Positions 24,447-32,734 of a stretch of DNA of 64,000 nt are shown here, one piece after another (position 1 is the first letter of the stretch; the number at the start of each line of letters is the position of its first letter). Under the pieces are notes generated by a model. That model was not told the DNA's origin. It made no database searches and saw nothing but the letters and a program-made list of their open reading frames with translations. Position numbers and translations under genes: made by a program. The stretch spans positions 1,860,001-1,924,000 of the forward strand of contig NZ_CP159831.1 of the NCBI RefSeq assembly GCF_047730075.1, read 5' to 3'. The DNA is from Njordibacter sp905182035. Lineage in GTDB: Bacteria; Pseudomonadota; Gammaproteobacteria; Pseudomonadales; Balneatricaceae.

Positions 24447-25022
24447 CTAAATATGTTTGAATAAATCAAAGGGCTCACTGCAATCATTGCATTGAAATAA
24501 CGCTTTACAAGCCGTAGAGCTAAATTCACTTACCATACGTGTTTCATGGGAACCACAATGGGGACATCGCACCTGAGTAGTTTCAGTTAACTCAACAGCG
24601 TGCGCCAAATGCCCATGCATAGGGTCTACTACGTCATCTGGCGGTGCTATGCCATAACCACGTAACTGCTCACGACCTTTGCTGGTCATCCAATCAGTCG
24701 TCCAAGCCGGGGTTAATTCAAGTTCAACTTTCACTTGGGCAATACCATCACTCAGTAAGGCAGCAGTAATATCTTCACGAATAACATCCATGGCTGGACA
24801 GCCTGAATAGGTCGGTGTAATGGTTACAGTGACGCCTTGCCCGTGTTGGCTAATATCTTTTAGTATGCCAATGTCCCACAAAGACAAAACAGGTATTTCA
24901 GGGTCTTTCACTGCATCTAGCAAAGCCCATAAGTGTGGCACTTGCGAGTTACTCCGAAATTTTTCACGTTCATATTGAAGGCTTGACTTCATAGGGATCA
25001 ACGAGCGTATTAGAGCGGTCAT
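24447..25022 (-). CDS. paaD: Phenylacetate degradation protein PaaD (DUF59/MIP18-type maturation factor)
   Basis: The protein of about 191 residues has an N-terminal DUF59/MIP18 domain (Val-Lys-Asp-Pro-Glu-Ile-Pro-Val-Leu-Ser near residue 40; Pro-Thr-Tyr-Ser-Gly-Cys-Pro-Ala near 75) and a C-terminal zinc-ribbon-like Cys-Pro-His-Cys ... Cys-Asn-Asp-Cys. PaaD is needed for active epoxidase, probably in assembling an iron-sulfur cluster such as the one in PaaE. I place the start at ATG 25022, 4 bp after the paaC stop; an in-frame GTG at 25040 would overlap paaC. Confidence 0.94.
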   Translation of the reverse strand: MTALIRSLIPMKSSLQYEREKFRSNSQVPHLWALLDAVKDPEIPVLSLWDIGILKDISQHGQGVTVTITPTYSGCPAMDVIREDITAALLSDGIAQVKVELELTPAWTTDWMTSKGREQLRGYGIAPPDDVVDPMHGHLAHAVELTETTQVRCPHCGSHETRMVSEFSSTACKALFQCNDCSEPFDLFKHI

Positions 25023-25026
25023 CGTA

Positions 25027-25809
25027 TTACCACTTAGCACCAGGGAATGAGCGATAGACGAACTGCATTTGTGTTAACAGGTGTCCCAAGTGCTCACTAT
25101 GATAACCTTTGCGGCCGCCACGCACAGCCCAAGTTGTTTCAGGAACGTTAAGGCCTGCTTGTTGAAAAATGGCTTCAACATCAGCAAGCCAAGGCTGCTT
25201 TAAGTCAGCACAATTAACTGCTATACCGGCATCAATTAAACGCTGCTCTAGCAAGTCTGATTCAAATAATTCGTGACTGTAGCCCCAAATATCATCAATA
25301 GCTAATTGCATTCTTCGCTTACTTTCCTCTGTACCATCACCTAACCTGAGGGTCCATGATTTGCTACGTCTGCAATGATACGTTGTTTCTTTAACTGCCT
25401 TTTGTGCGATCGCCACAAGTGTAGGGTCTGTGGATTGTGTCAGCGCCTGCAAATAGTATTTATTATATAAATCAACCAGTAGCTGGCGTGTAATGGTGTA
25501 AGCAAAGTCACCACGGGGTAACTCGTTAATTAAATAATTTTCAAATTCACGCTCGTCACGCAAAAAAGCAAAATCATCTTCTGTTTTTTCATCACCACTT
25601 AGGGTGGCAGCATAGCCATAAAACATTCGCGCACGGCCAATATAGTCCAGCGCCACGTTACCTAGTGCGATATCTTCTTCTAGAAAGGGACCTTCACTGA
25701 CCCATTCTGATATACGATGCCCTAACACGATGGAGTCATCCCCCAAGCGCACAACATAGTTCATTAAGTCTTGCTTACTATCCACTGTATTTTGAGTAGA
25801 TTGCGTCAT
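25027..25809 (-). CDS. paaC: Phenylacetyl-CoA epoxidase structural subunit PaaC
   Basis: The protein of about 260 residues is the structural partner of the catalytic PaaA in the multicomponent epoxidase. It matches the family through Leu-Gly-Asp-Asp-Ser-Ile-Val-Leu-Gly-His-Arg near residue 22, Asn-Val-Ala-Leu-Asp-Tyr-Ile-Gly-Arg-Ala-Arg near 51, and the end segment Gly-Tyr-His-Ser-Glu-His-Leu-Gly-His-Leu-Leu. The ATG at 25809, with GGGAG upstream, is preferred; an in-frame GTG at 25827 overlaps the paaB stop. It lies in the paaABCDE run. Confidence 0.95.
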   Translation of the reverse strand: MTQSTQNTVDSKQDLMNYVVRLGDDSIVLGHRISEWVSEGPFLEEDIALGNVALDYIGRARMFYGYAATLSGDEKTEDDFAFLRDEREFENYLINELPRGDFAYTITRQLLVDLYNKYYLQALTQSTDPTLVAIAQKAVKETTYHCRRSKSWTLRLGDGTEESKRRMQLAIDDIWGYSHELFESDLLEQRLIDAGIAVNCADLKQPWLADVEAIFQQAGLNVPETTWAVRGGRKGYHSEHLGHLLTQMQFVYRSFPGAKW

Positions 25810-25823
25810 AACGAGGCTCCCGC

Positions 25824-26111
25824 TCACATAGTAGTGATTTCTTTAGGCAGTGGGTAATAAGTGGCATGCCGGTAGGGTTTGTCATCTGACGGATCAAAGA
25901 AACATTCATTGTCATCTTCTTGTGACGCACTAATGTCTTGTGACTTAACCACCCAAATGCTAATACCTTCAGTGCGACGGGTATAAACATCACGAGCATA
26001 TTCTAACGCCTGCTCCCTACCTTCGGCGTGCAGGCTACCCACATGTTTGTGATCTAGTCCACGCTTTGGGCGAACGAACACTTCAAATAATTCAAGCTTT
26101 TCTATAGTCAT
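25824..26111 (-). CDS. paaB: Phenylacetyl-CoA epoxidase subunit PaaB
   Basis: The 95-residue protein has the typical PaaB start (Leu-Phe-Glu-Val-Phe-Val-Arg-Pro-Lys-Arg-Gly-Leu-Asp-His-Lys-His-Val-Gly-Ser-Leu) and the Tyr-Thr-Arg-Arg-Thr-Glu-Gly-Ile-Ser-Ile-Trp-Val-Val segment near residue 45. It bridges PaaAC dimers in the epoxidase and is required for activity. It is 31 bp after paaA. Confidence 0.96.
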   Translation of the reverse strand: MTIEKLELFEVFVRPKRGLDHKHVGSLHAEGREQALEYARDVYTRRTEGISIWVVKSQDISASQEDDNECFFDPSDDKPYRHATYYPLPKEITTM

Positions 26112-26142
26112 GATGTCTCGTGGTCCTTGATTATCTTAAATA

Positions 26143-27105
26143 TTAAGCCGCATCTTTTGCCAGCTTTAATTGTTTTTTTAGATTGTAAGCAGCGGTAGCT
26201 TCGCGCACCCAAGCCCCGTCTTCATGAGCCTTTACATGATGCTGTATCCGTTGACGGTTACAATGGCCATTGCCATTGATGACGCTATAAAACTCATCCC
26301 AATCAAGCTCACTACTGTCGTAATGTCCACGCCCTTCATTCCATGTTAAATCTTTATCTGGATGTTCTAGCCCCAAATAGTCTATCTGTGAAACCGTCTG
26401 ATCAATGAACTTTTGGCGCAAGTCATCATTCGTTTCACGTTTTATTTTCCATTTCATTGACCGACCTGAATGGGCTGATTCCGAGTCATGGGGACCAAAC
26501 ATCATAAGTGATGGCCAATAAAAGCGATTAAGGGAATCCTGCGCCATGTCTTTTTGAGCAGGTGTACCATGAGCCAACTCAATCATGATTTGATACCCTT
26601 GCCGCTGATGGAAGCTTTCTTCCTTACAAATACGAATCATGCTTCTGGCGTATGGCCCATAAGACGTACGCTGCAGTGAAACCTGATTACATATGGCAGC
26701 ACCATCCACTAACCAACCAATGGCGCCCATGTCACCCCAGGTTTGGGTTGGGTAGTTAAAGATAGAGGCGTATTTAGCTGTTCCAGTTTGCAACGCCTCG
26801 ATCATTTGCGCCCTAGAGATACCTAAGGTTTCGGTAGCGCTGTATAGGTATAACCCATGACCCGCTTCATCTTGCACCTTCGACAACAACACAGCTTTGC
26901 GACGTAAAGAGGGCGCACGAGTAATCCAATTCCCTTCTGGCTGCATACCAATCACTTCTGAATGTGCATGTTGTGACATTTGACGAATTAAATTTTGACG
27001 ATAGGCATCAGGCATCCAATCTTTAGGCTCAATTTTTTGCTCGGCATCAATTTTGGTCTGAAATAGTCGTTCTAATTCAGTTTCGGGTGTCGTGTTTGTG
27101 ATCAT
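26143..27105 (-). CDS. paaA: Phenylacetyl-CoA epoxidase catalytic subunit PaaA
   Basis: This 320-residue di-iron subunit converts phenylacetyl-CoA to the 1,2-epoxide. The ferritin-like iron site includes Gln-Asp-Glu-Ala-Gly-His-Gly near residue 95, and Glu-Glu-Ser-Phe-His-Gln-Arg-Gln-Gly-Tyr-Gln near 175; Tyr-Ala-Ser-Ile-Phe-Asn-Tyr-Pro and Gly-Pro-His-Asp-Ser-Glu-Ser-Ala are further PaaA marks. The preferred ATG at 27105 has GGTGA upstream; an ATG at 27117 is possible. The 80-bp gap before it, after paaJ, contains a small perfect palindrome. Confidence 0.96.
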   Translation of the reverse strand: MITNTTPETELERLFQTKIDAEQKIEPKDWMPDAYRQNLIRQMSQHAHSEVIGMQPEGNWITRAPSLRRKAVLLSKVQDEAGHGLYLYSATETLGISRAQMIEALQTGTAKYASIFNYPTQTWGDMGAIGWLVDGAAICNQVSLQRTSYGPYARSMIRICKEESFHQRQGYQIMIELAHGTPAQKDMAQDSLNRFYWPSLMMFGPHDSESAHSGRSMKWKIKRETNDDLRQKFIDQTVSQIDYLGLEHPDKDLTWNEGRGHYDSSELDWDEFYSVINGNGHCNRQRIQHHVKAHEDGAWVREATAAYNLKKQLKLAKDAA

Positions 27106-27167
27106 TTTATTCACCATGTTTAGCCAGGGTTAATTCGTTATGCTGCATTTGGTAGGCACACAAATGG

Positions 27168-27183
27168 TACCCACAGTTGGGTA
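27168..27183. repeat. Palindrome TACCCACAGTTGGGTA between paaJ and paaA
   Basis: Six-base perfect arms surround CAGT. A close relative is at 36805-36823 between deoA and deoB, also inside a minus-strand operon. It could be an mRNA hairpin or a dispersed small repeat. Confidence 0.5.
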
Positions 27184-27186
27184 TAT

Positions 27187-28389
27187 TTATACGCGTTCAA
27201 TAATCAGTGCAATGCCTTGCCCAACACCAATGCACATCGTGCATAAGGCATACCGGCCATTAGTTCGGTGCAGCTGATACATGGCGGTTGTAACTAACCT
27301 AGCACCGCTAGCCCCAAGAGGATGGCCTAACGCAATAGCGCCACCATTAGGGTTAACATGGGCCGCATCGTCAGCAATATCTAATGCTCGCATTACAGCG
27401 AGGCCTTGTGCAGCAAAAGCTTCATTCAATTCAATCACATCCATTTGATCAAGGCTCAGGCTGGTTTTTTCTAGCACTTTTAGCGTAGCTGCTACAGGGC
27501 CATACCCCATGATATTAGGTTCCAAACCTGCCGTTGCCATACCTAAAATACGGGCTTTTGGGGTTAAGCCGTGGTGTTTAATGCCCTCACGTGATGCCAA
27601 TAACAAGGCGCAAGAACCATCATTAACACCCGAAGCATTACCTGCGGTTACACTGCCACCATCACGAAATGGGGTAGCCAATTTACTCAGAGTTTCTAGG
27701 CTACTTAGTCGGAGATGTTCATCTTGTGCAAAGACAATATCTTCTTTTTTTCGTTGAGGGATCCGTACTGGCACAATTTCTTCTGCGAAAATACCATCCG
27801 CTTGTGCTTTTGCAGCACGTGTTTGGCTTGAGAATGCGAATGCATCTTGAGAAGCACGGTCTATGTGAAACTGCTCAGCGACGTTCTCAGCAGTTTCTGG
27901 CATAGAATCAACGCCATATTGCTGTTTCATTAGAGGGTTAACAAAACGCCAACCTATGGTTGTATCAAACATTTCAGACTGCCGACTAAACGCCGTATTA
28001 GCTTTTGCTACAGCAAATGGTGCGCGCGACATAGACTCAACACCACCAGCAATAATTAAGTCTGCTTCACCACTGCGTATCGCTCTAGCACCCGTACCTA
28101 CAGCATCAATACCAGAACCACACAGCCGATTTAGTGTCATCCCGGGTACATCAATGGGCAAACCTGCCAATAAACCACTCATGCGAGCAACGTTACGATT
28201 GTCTTCACCTGCTTGATTAGCACAGCCATAAAAAACATCATCAACACAAGCCCAGTCGACACTGGGATTACGGTCCATCAGTGCCTTTATAGGCACCGCA
28301 CCCAAATCGTCAGCACGCACACTGGCAAGGCTGCCGCCATATCGACCAAACGGTGTTCTAATGGCATCACAGATAAAGGCATCATTCAT
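27187..28389 (-). CDS. paaJ: 3-oxoadipyl-CoA/3-oxo-5,6-dehydrosuberyl-CoA thiolase
   Basis: The 400-residue thiolase cleaves the last beta-keto intermediates of the phenylacetate pathway to acetyl-CoA and succinyl-CoA. Catalytic residues are Cys in Asn-Arg-Leu-Cys-Gly-Ser-Gly near residue 90, His in Gly-His-Pro-Leu-Gly-Ala-Ser-Gly near 357, and Cys in Met-Cys-Ile-Gly-Val-Gly-Gln-Gly near 387. The N-terminus resembles PcaF/PaaJ (Ala-Ile-Arg-Thr-Pro-Phe-Gly-Arg-Tyr-Gly-Gly). GAGGA precedes the start. It lies between paaI and paaA on the same strand. Confidence 0.95.
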   Translation of the reverse strand: MNDAFICDAIRTPFGRYGGSLASVRADDLGAVPIKALMDRNPSVDWACVDDVFYGCANQAGEDNRNVARMSGLLAGLPIDVPGMTLNRLCGSGIDAVGTGARAIRSGEADLIIAGGVESMSRAPFAVAKANTAFSRQSEMFDTTIGWRFVNPLMKQQYGVDSMPETAENVAEQFHIDRASQDAFAFSSQTRAAKAQADGIFAEEIVPVRIPQRKKEDIVFAQDEHLRLSSLETLSKLATPFRDGGSVTAGNASGVNDGSCALLLASREGIKHHGLTPKARILGMATAGLEPNIMGYGPVAATLKVLEKTSLSLDQMDVIELNEAFAAQGLAVMRALDIADDAAHVNPNGGAIALGHPLGASGARLVTTAMYQLHRTNGRYALCTMCIGVGQGIALIIERV

Positions 28390-28435
28390 TGGTTATTCCT
28401 CAGTGCCCATTGTCAGGGCATGTTATATCGAGCAA

Positions 28436-28903
28436 TTAAGCTTTAGGTGTCGTTGCGTCGGGTAATACACTGGCATTAACTCGGGCCGAATTGCCCTTAA
28501 ATAATGCCACTAACTGGGCGTTTTGATTAGTCACTTCCACGTAATAAATACCACTACGCTTACCTTGATATCGTTGTGTTGCAGTGGCACTTAGCTGGTC
28601 ACCCAGCACTCCAGGGCGTAAAAAATCAATGGTGCAGCCTGCAGCTACGGCAGCCTGGTTTTGAGAGTTACAAGCAAACGCAAAAGCAGAGTCTGCCAAA
28701 CTAAAAATCATGCCACCATGACAAGTTTTGTAGCCATTTAACATTGCATCTGTAACGGTCATCGTGGCTGTTGCACAACCAGGCTTTATAGCTCCAATGG
28801 AAATGCCCAAAGCTTTAGAGGCCGCGTCTTGGGCGAACAGTTGCTGTGCACAATCTTCAGCTAATTGCTGATCCCTTGCTTGATCCTTAGATTGTTGACT
28901 CAT
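28436..28903 (-). CDS. paaI: Acyl-CoA thioesterase PaaI
   Basis: The 155-residue hotdog thioesterase is thought to free CoA from trapped pathway intermediates. The family marks Gly-Tyr-Lys-Thr-Cys-His-Gly-Gly-Met-Ile-Phe-Ser-Leu-Ala-Asp-Ser-Ala-Phe-Ala are near residue 57, and Tyr-Tyr-Val-Glu-Val-Thr-Asn near 125. I use ATG 28903, one base after the paaG stop with GGGAAA before it; an upstream in-frame start at 28948 would lie inside paaG and is less likely. Confidence 0.95.
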   Translation of the reverse strand: MSQQSKDQARDQQLAEDCAQQLFAQDAASKALGISIGAIKPGCATATMTVTDAMLNGYKTCHGGMIFSLADSAFAFACNSQNQAAVAAGCTIDFLRPGVLGDQLSATATQRYQGKRSGIYYVEVTNQNAQLVALFKGNSARVNASVLPDATTPKA

Positions 28904-28904
28904 A

Positions 28905-29696
28905 TTATTTCCCAGTAAAACTCGGTTGGCGTTTTTCCATAAATGCACTTACGCCTTCTTGGTAATCGTCTGTTTTGCCCAACCAGCGCATGGTTTCTTT
29001 TTCTATTTCCAATTGTTGATGTAATGGGGTTGAAAACGAATCATTAAGCAACTTTTTGGTCATTGCCAAGCCTAGGGGTGGCAGCGAAGCTAGTCGCTCT
29101 GCTAGTGCCAATGTTTCTTCCATTAAAGTATCATCGTCAACACATTGCCAGATCATGCCCCACTGTTCCGCTTGTTCAGCCGATAACTTATCGCCTAACA
29201 GCGCTAATCCTTTTGCCCTTGGTAAACCTAAGGCACGAGGTAAATTAAAAGTGCCTCCTGAGTCAGGAACAAGACCTATCTTGCTAAAAGCCTGCACAAA
29301 TTTGGCACTGCGGGCGGCAAGTACAATATCGCAAGCAAGTGCAATACTGGCACCAGCGCCCGCAGCAACGCCATTTACAGCACAAATTACAGGCTTTTCC
29401 ATGGTCATAATATTGCGGATCAGGGGGTTATAATACTTTTCAATAGAATCACCTAAATCTGGCCCATCATCTGTTACTTTAGCCGCTCGGTCACTAAGAT
29501 CTTGGCCAGCACAAAACCCCCTACCTTCACCCGTGATCACTAGGCATCTAACGGCATCATTAGTTTGAGCGTCTTTAATGGCTCTTTTAACATCTTCATG
29601 CATCAAACCATTAAAGCTATTTAGTGTTGCTGGCCTGTTTAAAGTAAGTACACCAACACCACGATTGACCTGATAAGTGATTGTTTCGAATTCCAC
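28905..29696 (-). CDS. paaG: 1,2-epoxyphenylacetyl-CoA isomerase
   Basis: The 263-residue crotonase-family enzyme turns the ring epoxide into the oxepin and later shifts a double bond. The segments Arg-Gly-Phe-Cys-Ala-Gly-Gln-Asp-Leu-Ser-Asp-Arg near residue 59 and Leu-Val-Pro-Asp-Ser-Gly-Gly-Thr-Phe near 141 identify PaaG, including the family's catalytic Asp after Pro. The start is a GTG at 29696 with a strong GAGGAG site. It is the first gene of the long minus-strand run paaG-I-J-A-B-C-D-E-X and is divergent from paaY across about 100 bp. Confidence 0.95.
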   Translation of the reverse strand: MEFETITYQVNRGVGVLTLNRPATLNSFNGLMHEDVKRAIKDAQTNDAVRCLVITGEGRGFCAGQDLSDRAAKVTDDGPDLGDSIEKYYNPLIRNIMTMEKPVICAVNGVAAGAGASIALACDIVLAARSAKFVQAFSKIGLVPDSGGTFNLPRALGLPRAKGLALLGDKLSAEQAEQWGMIWQCVDDDTLMEETLALAERLASLPPLGLAMTKKLLNDSFSTPLHQQLEIEKETMRWLGKTDDYQEGVSAFMEKRQPSFTGK

Positions 29697-29798
29697 TAGC
29701 TACTCCTCGTTAATTTCCTGAATGTCTGGACACTATTGTTTATATAAGTAACCATAAAGCATCACTGAAGATGTTTAACTATTTACTCGGAATCCACT

Positions 29799-30383
29799 AT
29801 GCCAATTTATGCTATAGAAGATCTTATTCCCGTTGTCGACCCTAGCGCCTATGTGCACCCTACCGCCGTTTTAATAGGTGACGTCATTATTGGCAAAGAC
29901 TGTTACATTGGCCCCAATGCCGTTCTACGTGGCGATTTTGGCAGAATAATACTTAACCAAGGCTGCAATGTTCAAGACACCTGCGTGGTGCACAGTTTCC
30001 CTAATAAGGACTGTGTCATCGAGCAAGATGGCCACATTGGTCACGGAGCAATCTTGCACGGTTGCCACATTGGACGTAATGCCTTAGTCGGCATGAACGC
30101 AGTCATCATGGACGACGCTATCATTGGTGACGAATCGCTTGTCGCTGCCACCGCTTTTGTTAAATCAGGTTTTCAATGCCCACCGAGAAGCTTACTTGCT
30201 GGCAGCCCTGCCAACATAAAACGTCAGCTAAGCGATCAAGAAGTGGCTTGGAAAAGCGATGGCACACTCGAGTACAAAAACCTCACAAAACGTTGCCATA
30301 CCAGCTTACAACAAGTTCAACCATTAGCTGAGGTTCAACAAAACCGACCTCGATTTAATGCCAGCAGCCATCAACCTAAATAG
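29799..30383 (+). CDS. paaY: PaaY gamma-carbonic-anhydrase-like hexapeptide protein (thioesterase)
   Basis: The 194-residue protein is a left-handed beta-helix built from hexapeptide repeats (Val-Leu-Ile-Gly-Asp-Val, Ile-Ile-Gly-Lys-Asp-Cys, Ile-Gly-Pro-Asn-Ala-Val and others, about residues 24-130). The zinc His residues lie in Val-Val-His-Ser-Phe-Pro near 64, Gly-His-Ile-Gly-His-Gly near 85, and Leu-His-Gly-Cys-His-Ile near 93. PaaY proteins hydrolyse a dead-end CoA ester formed by the pathway. The gene is divergent from paaG and stops three bases from the end of the convergent paaZ. Confidence 0.92.
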   Translation: MPIYAIEDLIPVVDPSAYVHPTAVLIGDVIIGKDCYIGPNAVLRGDFGRIILNQGCNVQDTCVVHSFPNKDCVIEQDGHIGHGAILHGCHIGRNALVGMNAVIMDDAIIGDESLVAATAFVKSGFQCPPRSLLAGSPANIKRQLSDQEVAWKSDGTLEYKNLTKRCHTSLQQVQPLAEVQQNRPRFNASSHQPK

Positions 30384-30386
30384 CCA

Positions 30387-32435
30387 TTAATCGCGTTTGC
30401 GCTCAACCAATGTCAAAATGTCATACAGTGCTACAATAACCTTATCTTGCTTAGTTACTTCTACGTCCCATAACACTACACCCGTAGGACTCTTATCTTC
30501 AGGGCGCCGGTCTTTTTTAATCTTTTGCTTAACAGTTATCTTTACTTGTATGGTGTCACCAATATGCACCGGTTCAATAAACCGCAGATTTTCCAATCCA
30601 TAATTCGCCAAAACAGGACCAGGGGCTGGGTCAACAAACATGCCGGCCGCCGCTGAGATGATAAAATAACCATGGGCAACACGTTGTCCAAATAAAGAAT
30701 CTTTAGCAGCTATTTCATCAAAATGTGCATAGAAATGGTCGCCTGATAGGCAGCCAAAATTAACAATATCGGCCTCAGTCACTGTGCGGCGATGGGTTGT
30801 TAAACTCTCCCCTACCACGAGTTCTTCAAAGTATTTACGAAACGGGTGTCGATCAGTGCTGGATGTTTTCGCCCCCGCCATATATTCACGGGTTATTGCC
30901 ATCAAGGTAGTCGGCGAGCCTTGGATTGCTGTGCGTTGCATATAGTGTTTTATAGCACGAGACCCACCAAGTTCTTCACCACCGCCAGCTCGACCAGGAC
31001 CACCGTGCACTAGGGTAGGCAATGGTGAACCGTGGCCTGTTGATTCTTTAGCACAATCACGATTAAGGACTAACATACGGCCATGAAAGGCCGCTGCACC
31101 CATAATAATTTGTGTTGCTTCATGGTCGTCATAAGTGACAATAGACCCTACCAGGCTGCCTTTTCCCAAGCGTGCAATTGCAACAGCTTGGTCAATAGAG
31201 TCATAAGGCATAATGGTACTAACCGGGCCAAACGCTTCGATGCTATGAGGTGCATCAGTAGCCAATGGTTTGGCACAGTATAATAATGTAGGAGGATAAA
31301 AAGCATCTTCTTCTACGCCGTCTCCCACCAGCTGAATGTTAGCGTCATTACCACCATACATAACCTCGCAATGCTGACTCAGTGCAGCCACTGCGTTTCG
31401 AATATCTGTGCGCTGACTGCGTCCCACTAGAGGACCCATACGAACACCTTCAGCAGTAGGGTCTCCCATCACAACCTTGTCTAGGCGTGATTTTAATGCC
31501 TCAGTAACTGCATCAACTTTAGTTGCCGGCACAATGACACGCCGAATAGCAGTGCATTTTTGACCCGCCTTGGCAGTCATTTCACTGCTAATTTCTTTAA
31601 TAAATAATGCAAACTCTGGATCGTCAACAGATACACTTTGACCCAAAATAGAACAGTTAAGCGAATCAGCTTCCATATTAAATGGAATACTATTGTCGAT
31701 AATATTGGGGTGAGATCGTAATTGTTTACCTGTCGTTGCCGACCCTGTAAAGGTCACCACATCTTGCTCATTAAGATGATCTAGCAAATCACCTACACCA
31801 CCACAAATTAACTGGATAGCACCCTCTGGCAATATCTTAGAAGCCACGATTTCTTCAACCACTGCCTGAGTTAAATACGCAGAAACAGTTGCGGGCTTCA
31901 CAATAACGGGAACACCAGCAATTAAACTGGGAGCAATTTTTTCAAGCATGCCCCAACACGGAAAGTTAAACGCATTAATGTGTACTGAAACCCCTTTTTT
32001 TGAGGTTAGTATATGTCGAGCTGAAAAGGTGCCATTGGCCGAAAGTGTCTCTGGTGGCCCTTCTACAATAAACGTTTCATTAGCAAACTCTCTTCGCGCG
32101 ATACCCGAATAGCTGAACATAGTGGCTAAGCCACCGTCGATGTCGATCCAGCTATCCAATTTAGTAGCACCGGTTTTCGATGAAATTTGGTAAAAGTAAT
32201 CTTTTTTAGTTAGTAGGTGTTTAGCTACATTTTTTACTGCATTGGCACGCTCATGAATAGTCATGTCACCCAGGGCAACACTACCAAGAGTACGTCCATA
32301 CTCAACCATCTTTTCAAAATCTAAACCTGTACTACTGACATTGCAGATGATTTTTCCATTTACAGCATCACATACTTCGGTGCCACCAGGGCCACCTTGA
32401 ATCCACGAACCACAAGCATAACTCTTTGATTTCAT
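30387..32435 (-). CDS. paaZ: Bifunctional oxepin-CoA hydrolase / aldehyde dehydrogenase
   Basis: The 682-residue fusion opens the oxepin ring and oxidises the aldehyde. The N-terminal ALDH domain (about 1-525) has the NADP loop Phe-Thr-Gly-Ser-Ala-Thr-Thr-Gly near residue 231 and the catalytic Cys in Gly-Gln-Lys-Cys-Thr-Ala near 277. The C-terminal MaoC domain (about 540-680) has Leu-Ser-Gly-Asp-His-Phe-Tyr-Ala-His near 570 and Val-Ala-His-Gly-Tyr. The start at 32435 has AAGAG upstream and gives almost the length of the E. coli protein; an in-frame ATG 18 codons upstream is rejected. It is divergent from paaK. Confidence 0.96.
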   Translation of the reverse strand: MKSKSYACGSWIQGGPGGTEVCDAVNGKIICNVSSTGLDFEKMVEYGRTLGSVALGDMTIHERANAVKNVAKHLLTKKDYFYQISSKTGATKLDSWIDIDGGLATMFSYSGIARREFANETFIVEGPPETLSANGTFSARHILTSKKGVSVHINAFNFPCWGMLEKIAPSLIAGVPVIVKPATVSAYLTQAVVEEIVASKILPEGAIQLICGGVGDLLDHLNEQDVVTFTGSATTGKQLRSHPNIIDNSIPFNMEADSLNCSILGQSVSVDDPEFALFIKEISSEMTAKAGQKCTAIRRVIVPATKVDAVTEALKSRLDKVVMGDPTAEGVRMGPLVGRSQRTDIRNAVAALSQHCEVMYGGNDANIQLVGDGVEEDAFYPPTLLYCAKPLATDAPHSIEAFGPVSTIMPYDSIDQAVAIARLGKGSLVGSIVTYDDHEATQIIMGAAAFHGRMLVLNRDCAKESTGHGSPLPTLVHGGPGRAGGGEELGGSRAIKHYMQRTAIQGSPTTLMAITREYMAGAKTSSTDRHPFRKYFEELVVGESLTTHRRTVTEADIVNFGCLSGDHFYAHFDEIAAKDSLFGQRVAHGYFIISAAAGMFVDPAPGPVLANYGLENLRFIEPVHIGDTIQVKITVKQKIKKDRRPEDKSPTGVVLWDVEVTKQDKVIVALYDILTLVERKRD

Positions 32436-32500
32436 TATATAACTCTTACTAATAAGCACAGCTGTACACCCTGCTTTAAAAATCAACACATCGCCACTAA

Positions 32501-32539
32501 TGATACATCTAAATTAATTTAAGTCAAATTTATGTATCA
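32501..32539. promoter_or_regulatory. Inverted repeat TGATACAT/ATGTATCA in the paaZ-paaK control region
   Basis: Perfect eight-base arms lie at 32501-32508 and 32532-32539, just upstream of paaZ. A related TGATACA occurs at 32647-32653 near paaK. This is a candidate repressor or activator site; PaaX is the local candidate. Confidence 0.5.
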
Positions 32540-32649
32540 CTAATTTTAAATCAACGGAACCTTCTACACACAAAAACAAACGCCACCCAAAATAGGCCTT
32601 CAAAAAGACAAATTTAAACGCAACAAGGTACATCTAAATTTCATTGTGA

Positions 32650-32681
32650 TACACTTTATTTATAAAGACAAATAAAGTGTA
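32650..32681. promoter_or_regulatory. 12-base perfect inverted repeat before the paaK -10 box
   Basis: TACACTTTATTT (32650-32661) and its exact complement (32670-32681) flank an 8-base centre. A TATAAT follows at 32685-32690. The flanking ATTGTGATACACTTT resembles the E. coli PaaX site as I recall it. A protein bound here would cover the -35 region of paaK. Confidence 0.65.
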
Positions 32682-32734
32682 CTATATAATTTTAAACGCT
32701 TAATTGACCCATACTATTTTCTTTGGAGTGCGAC

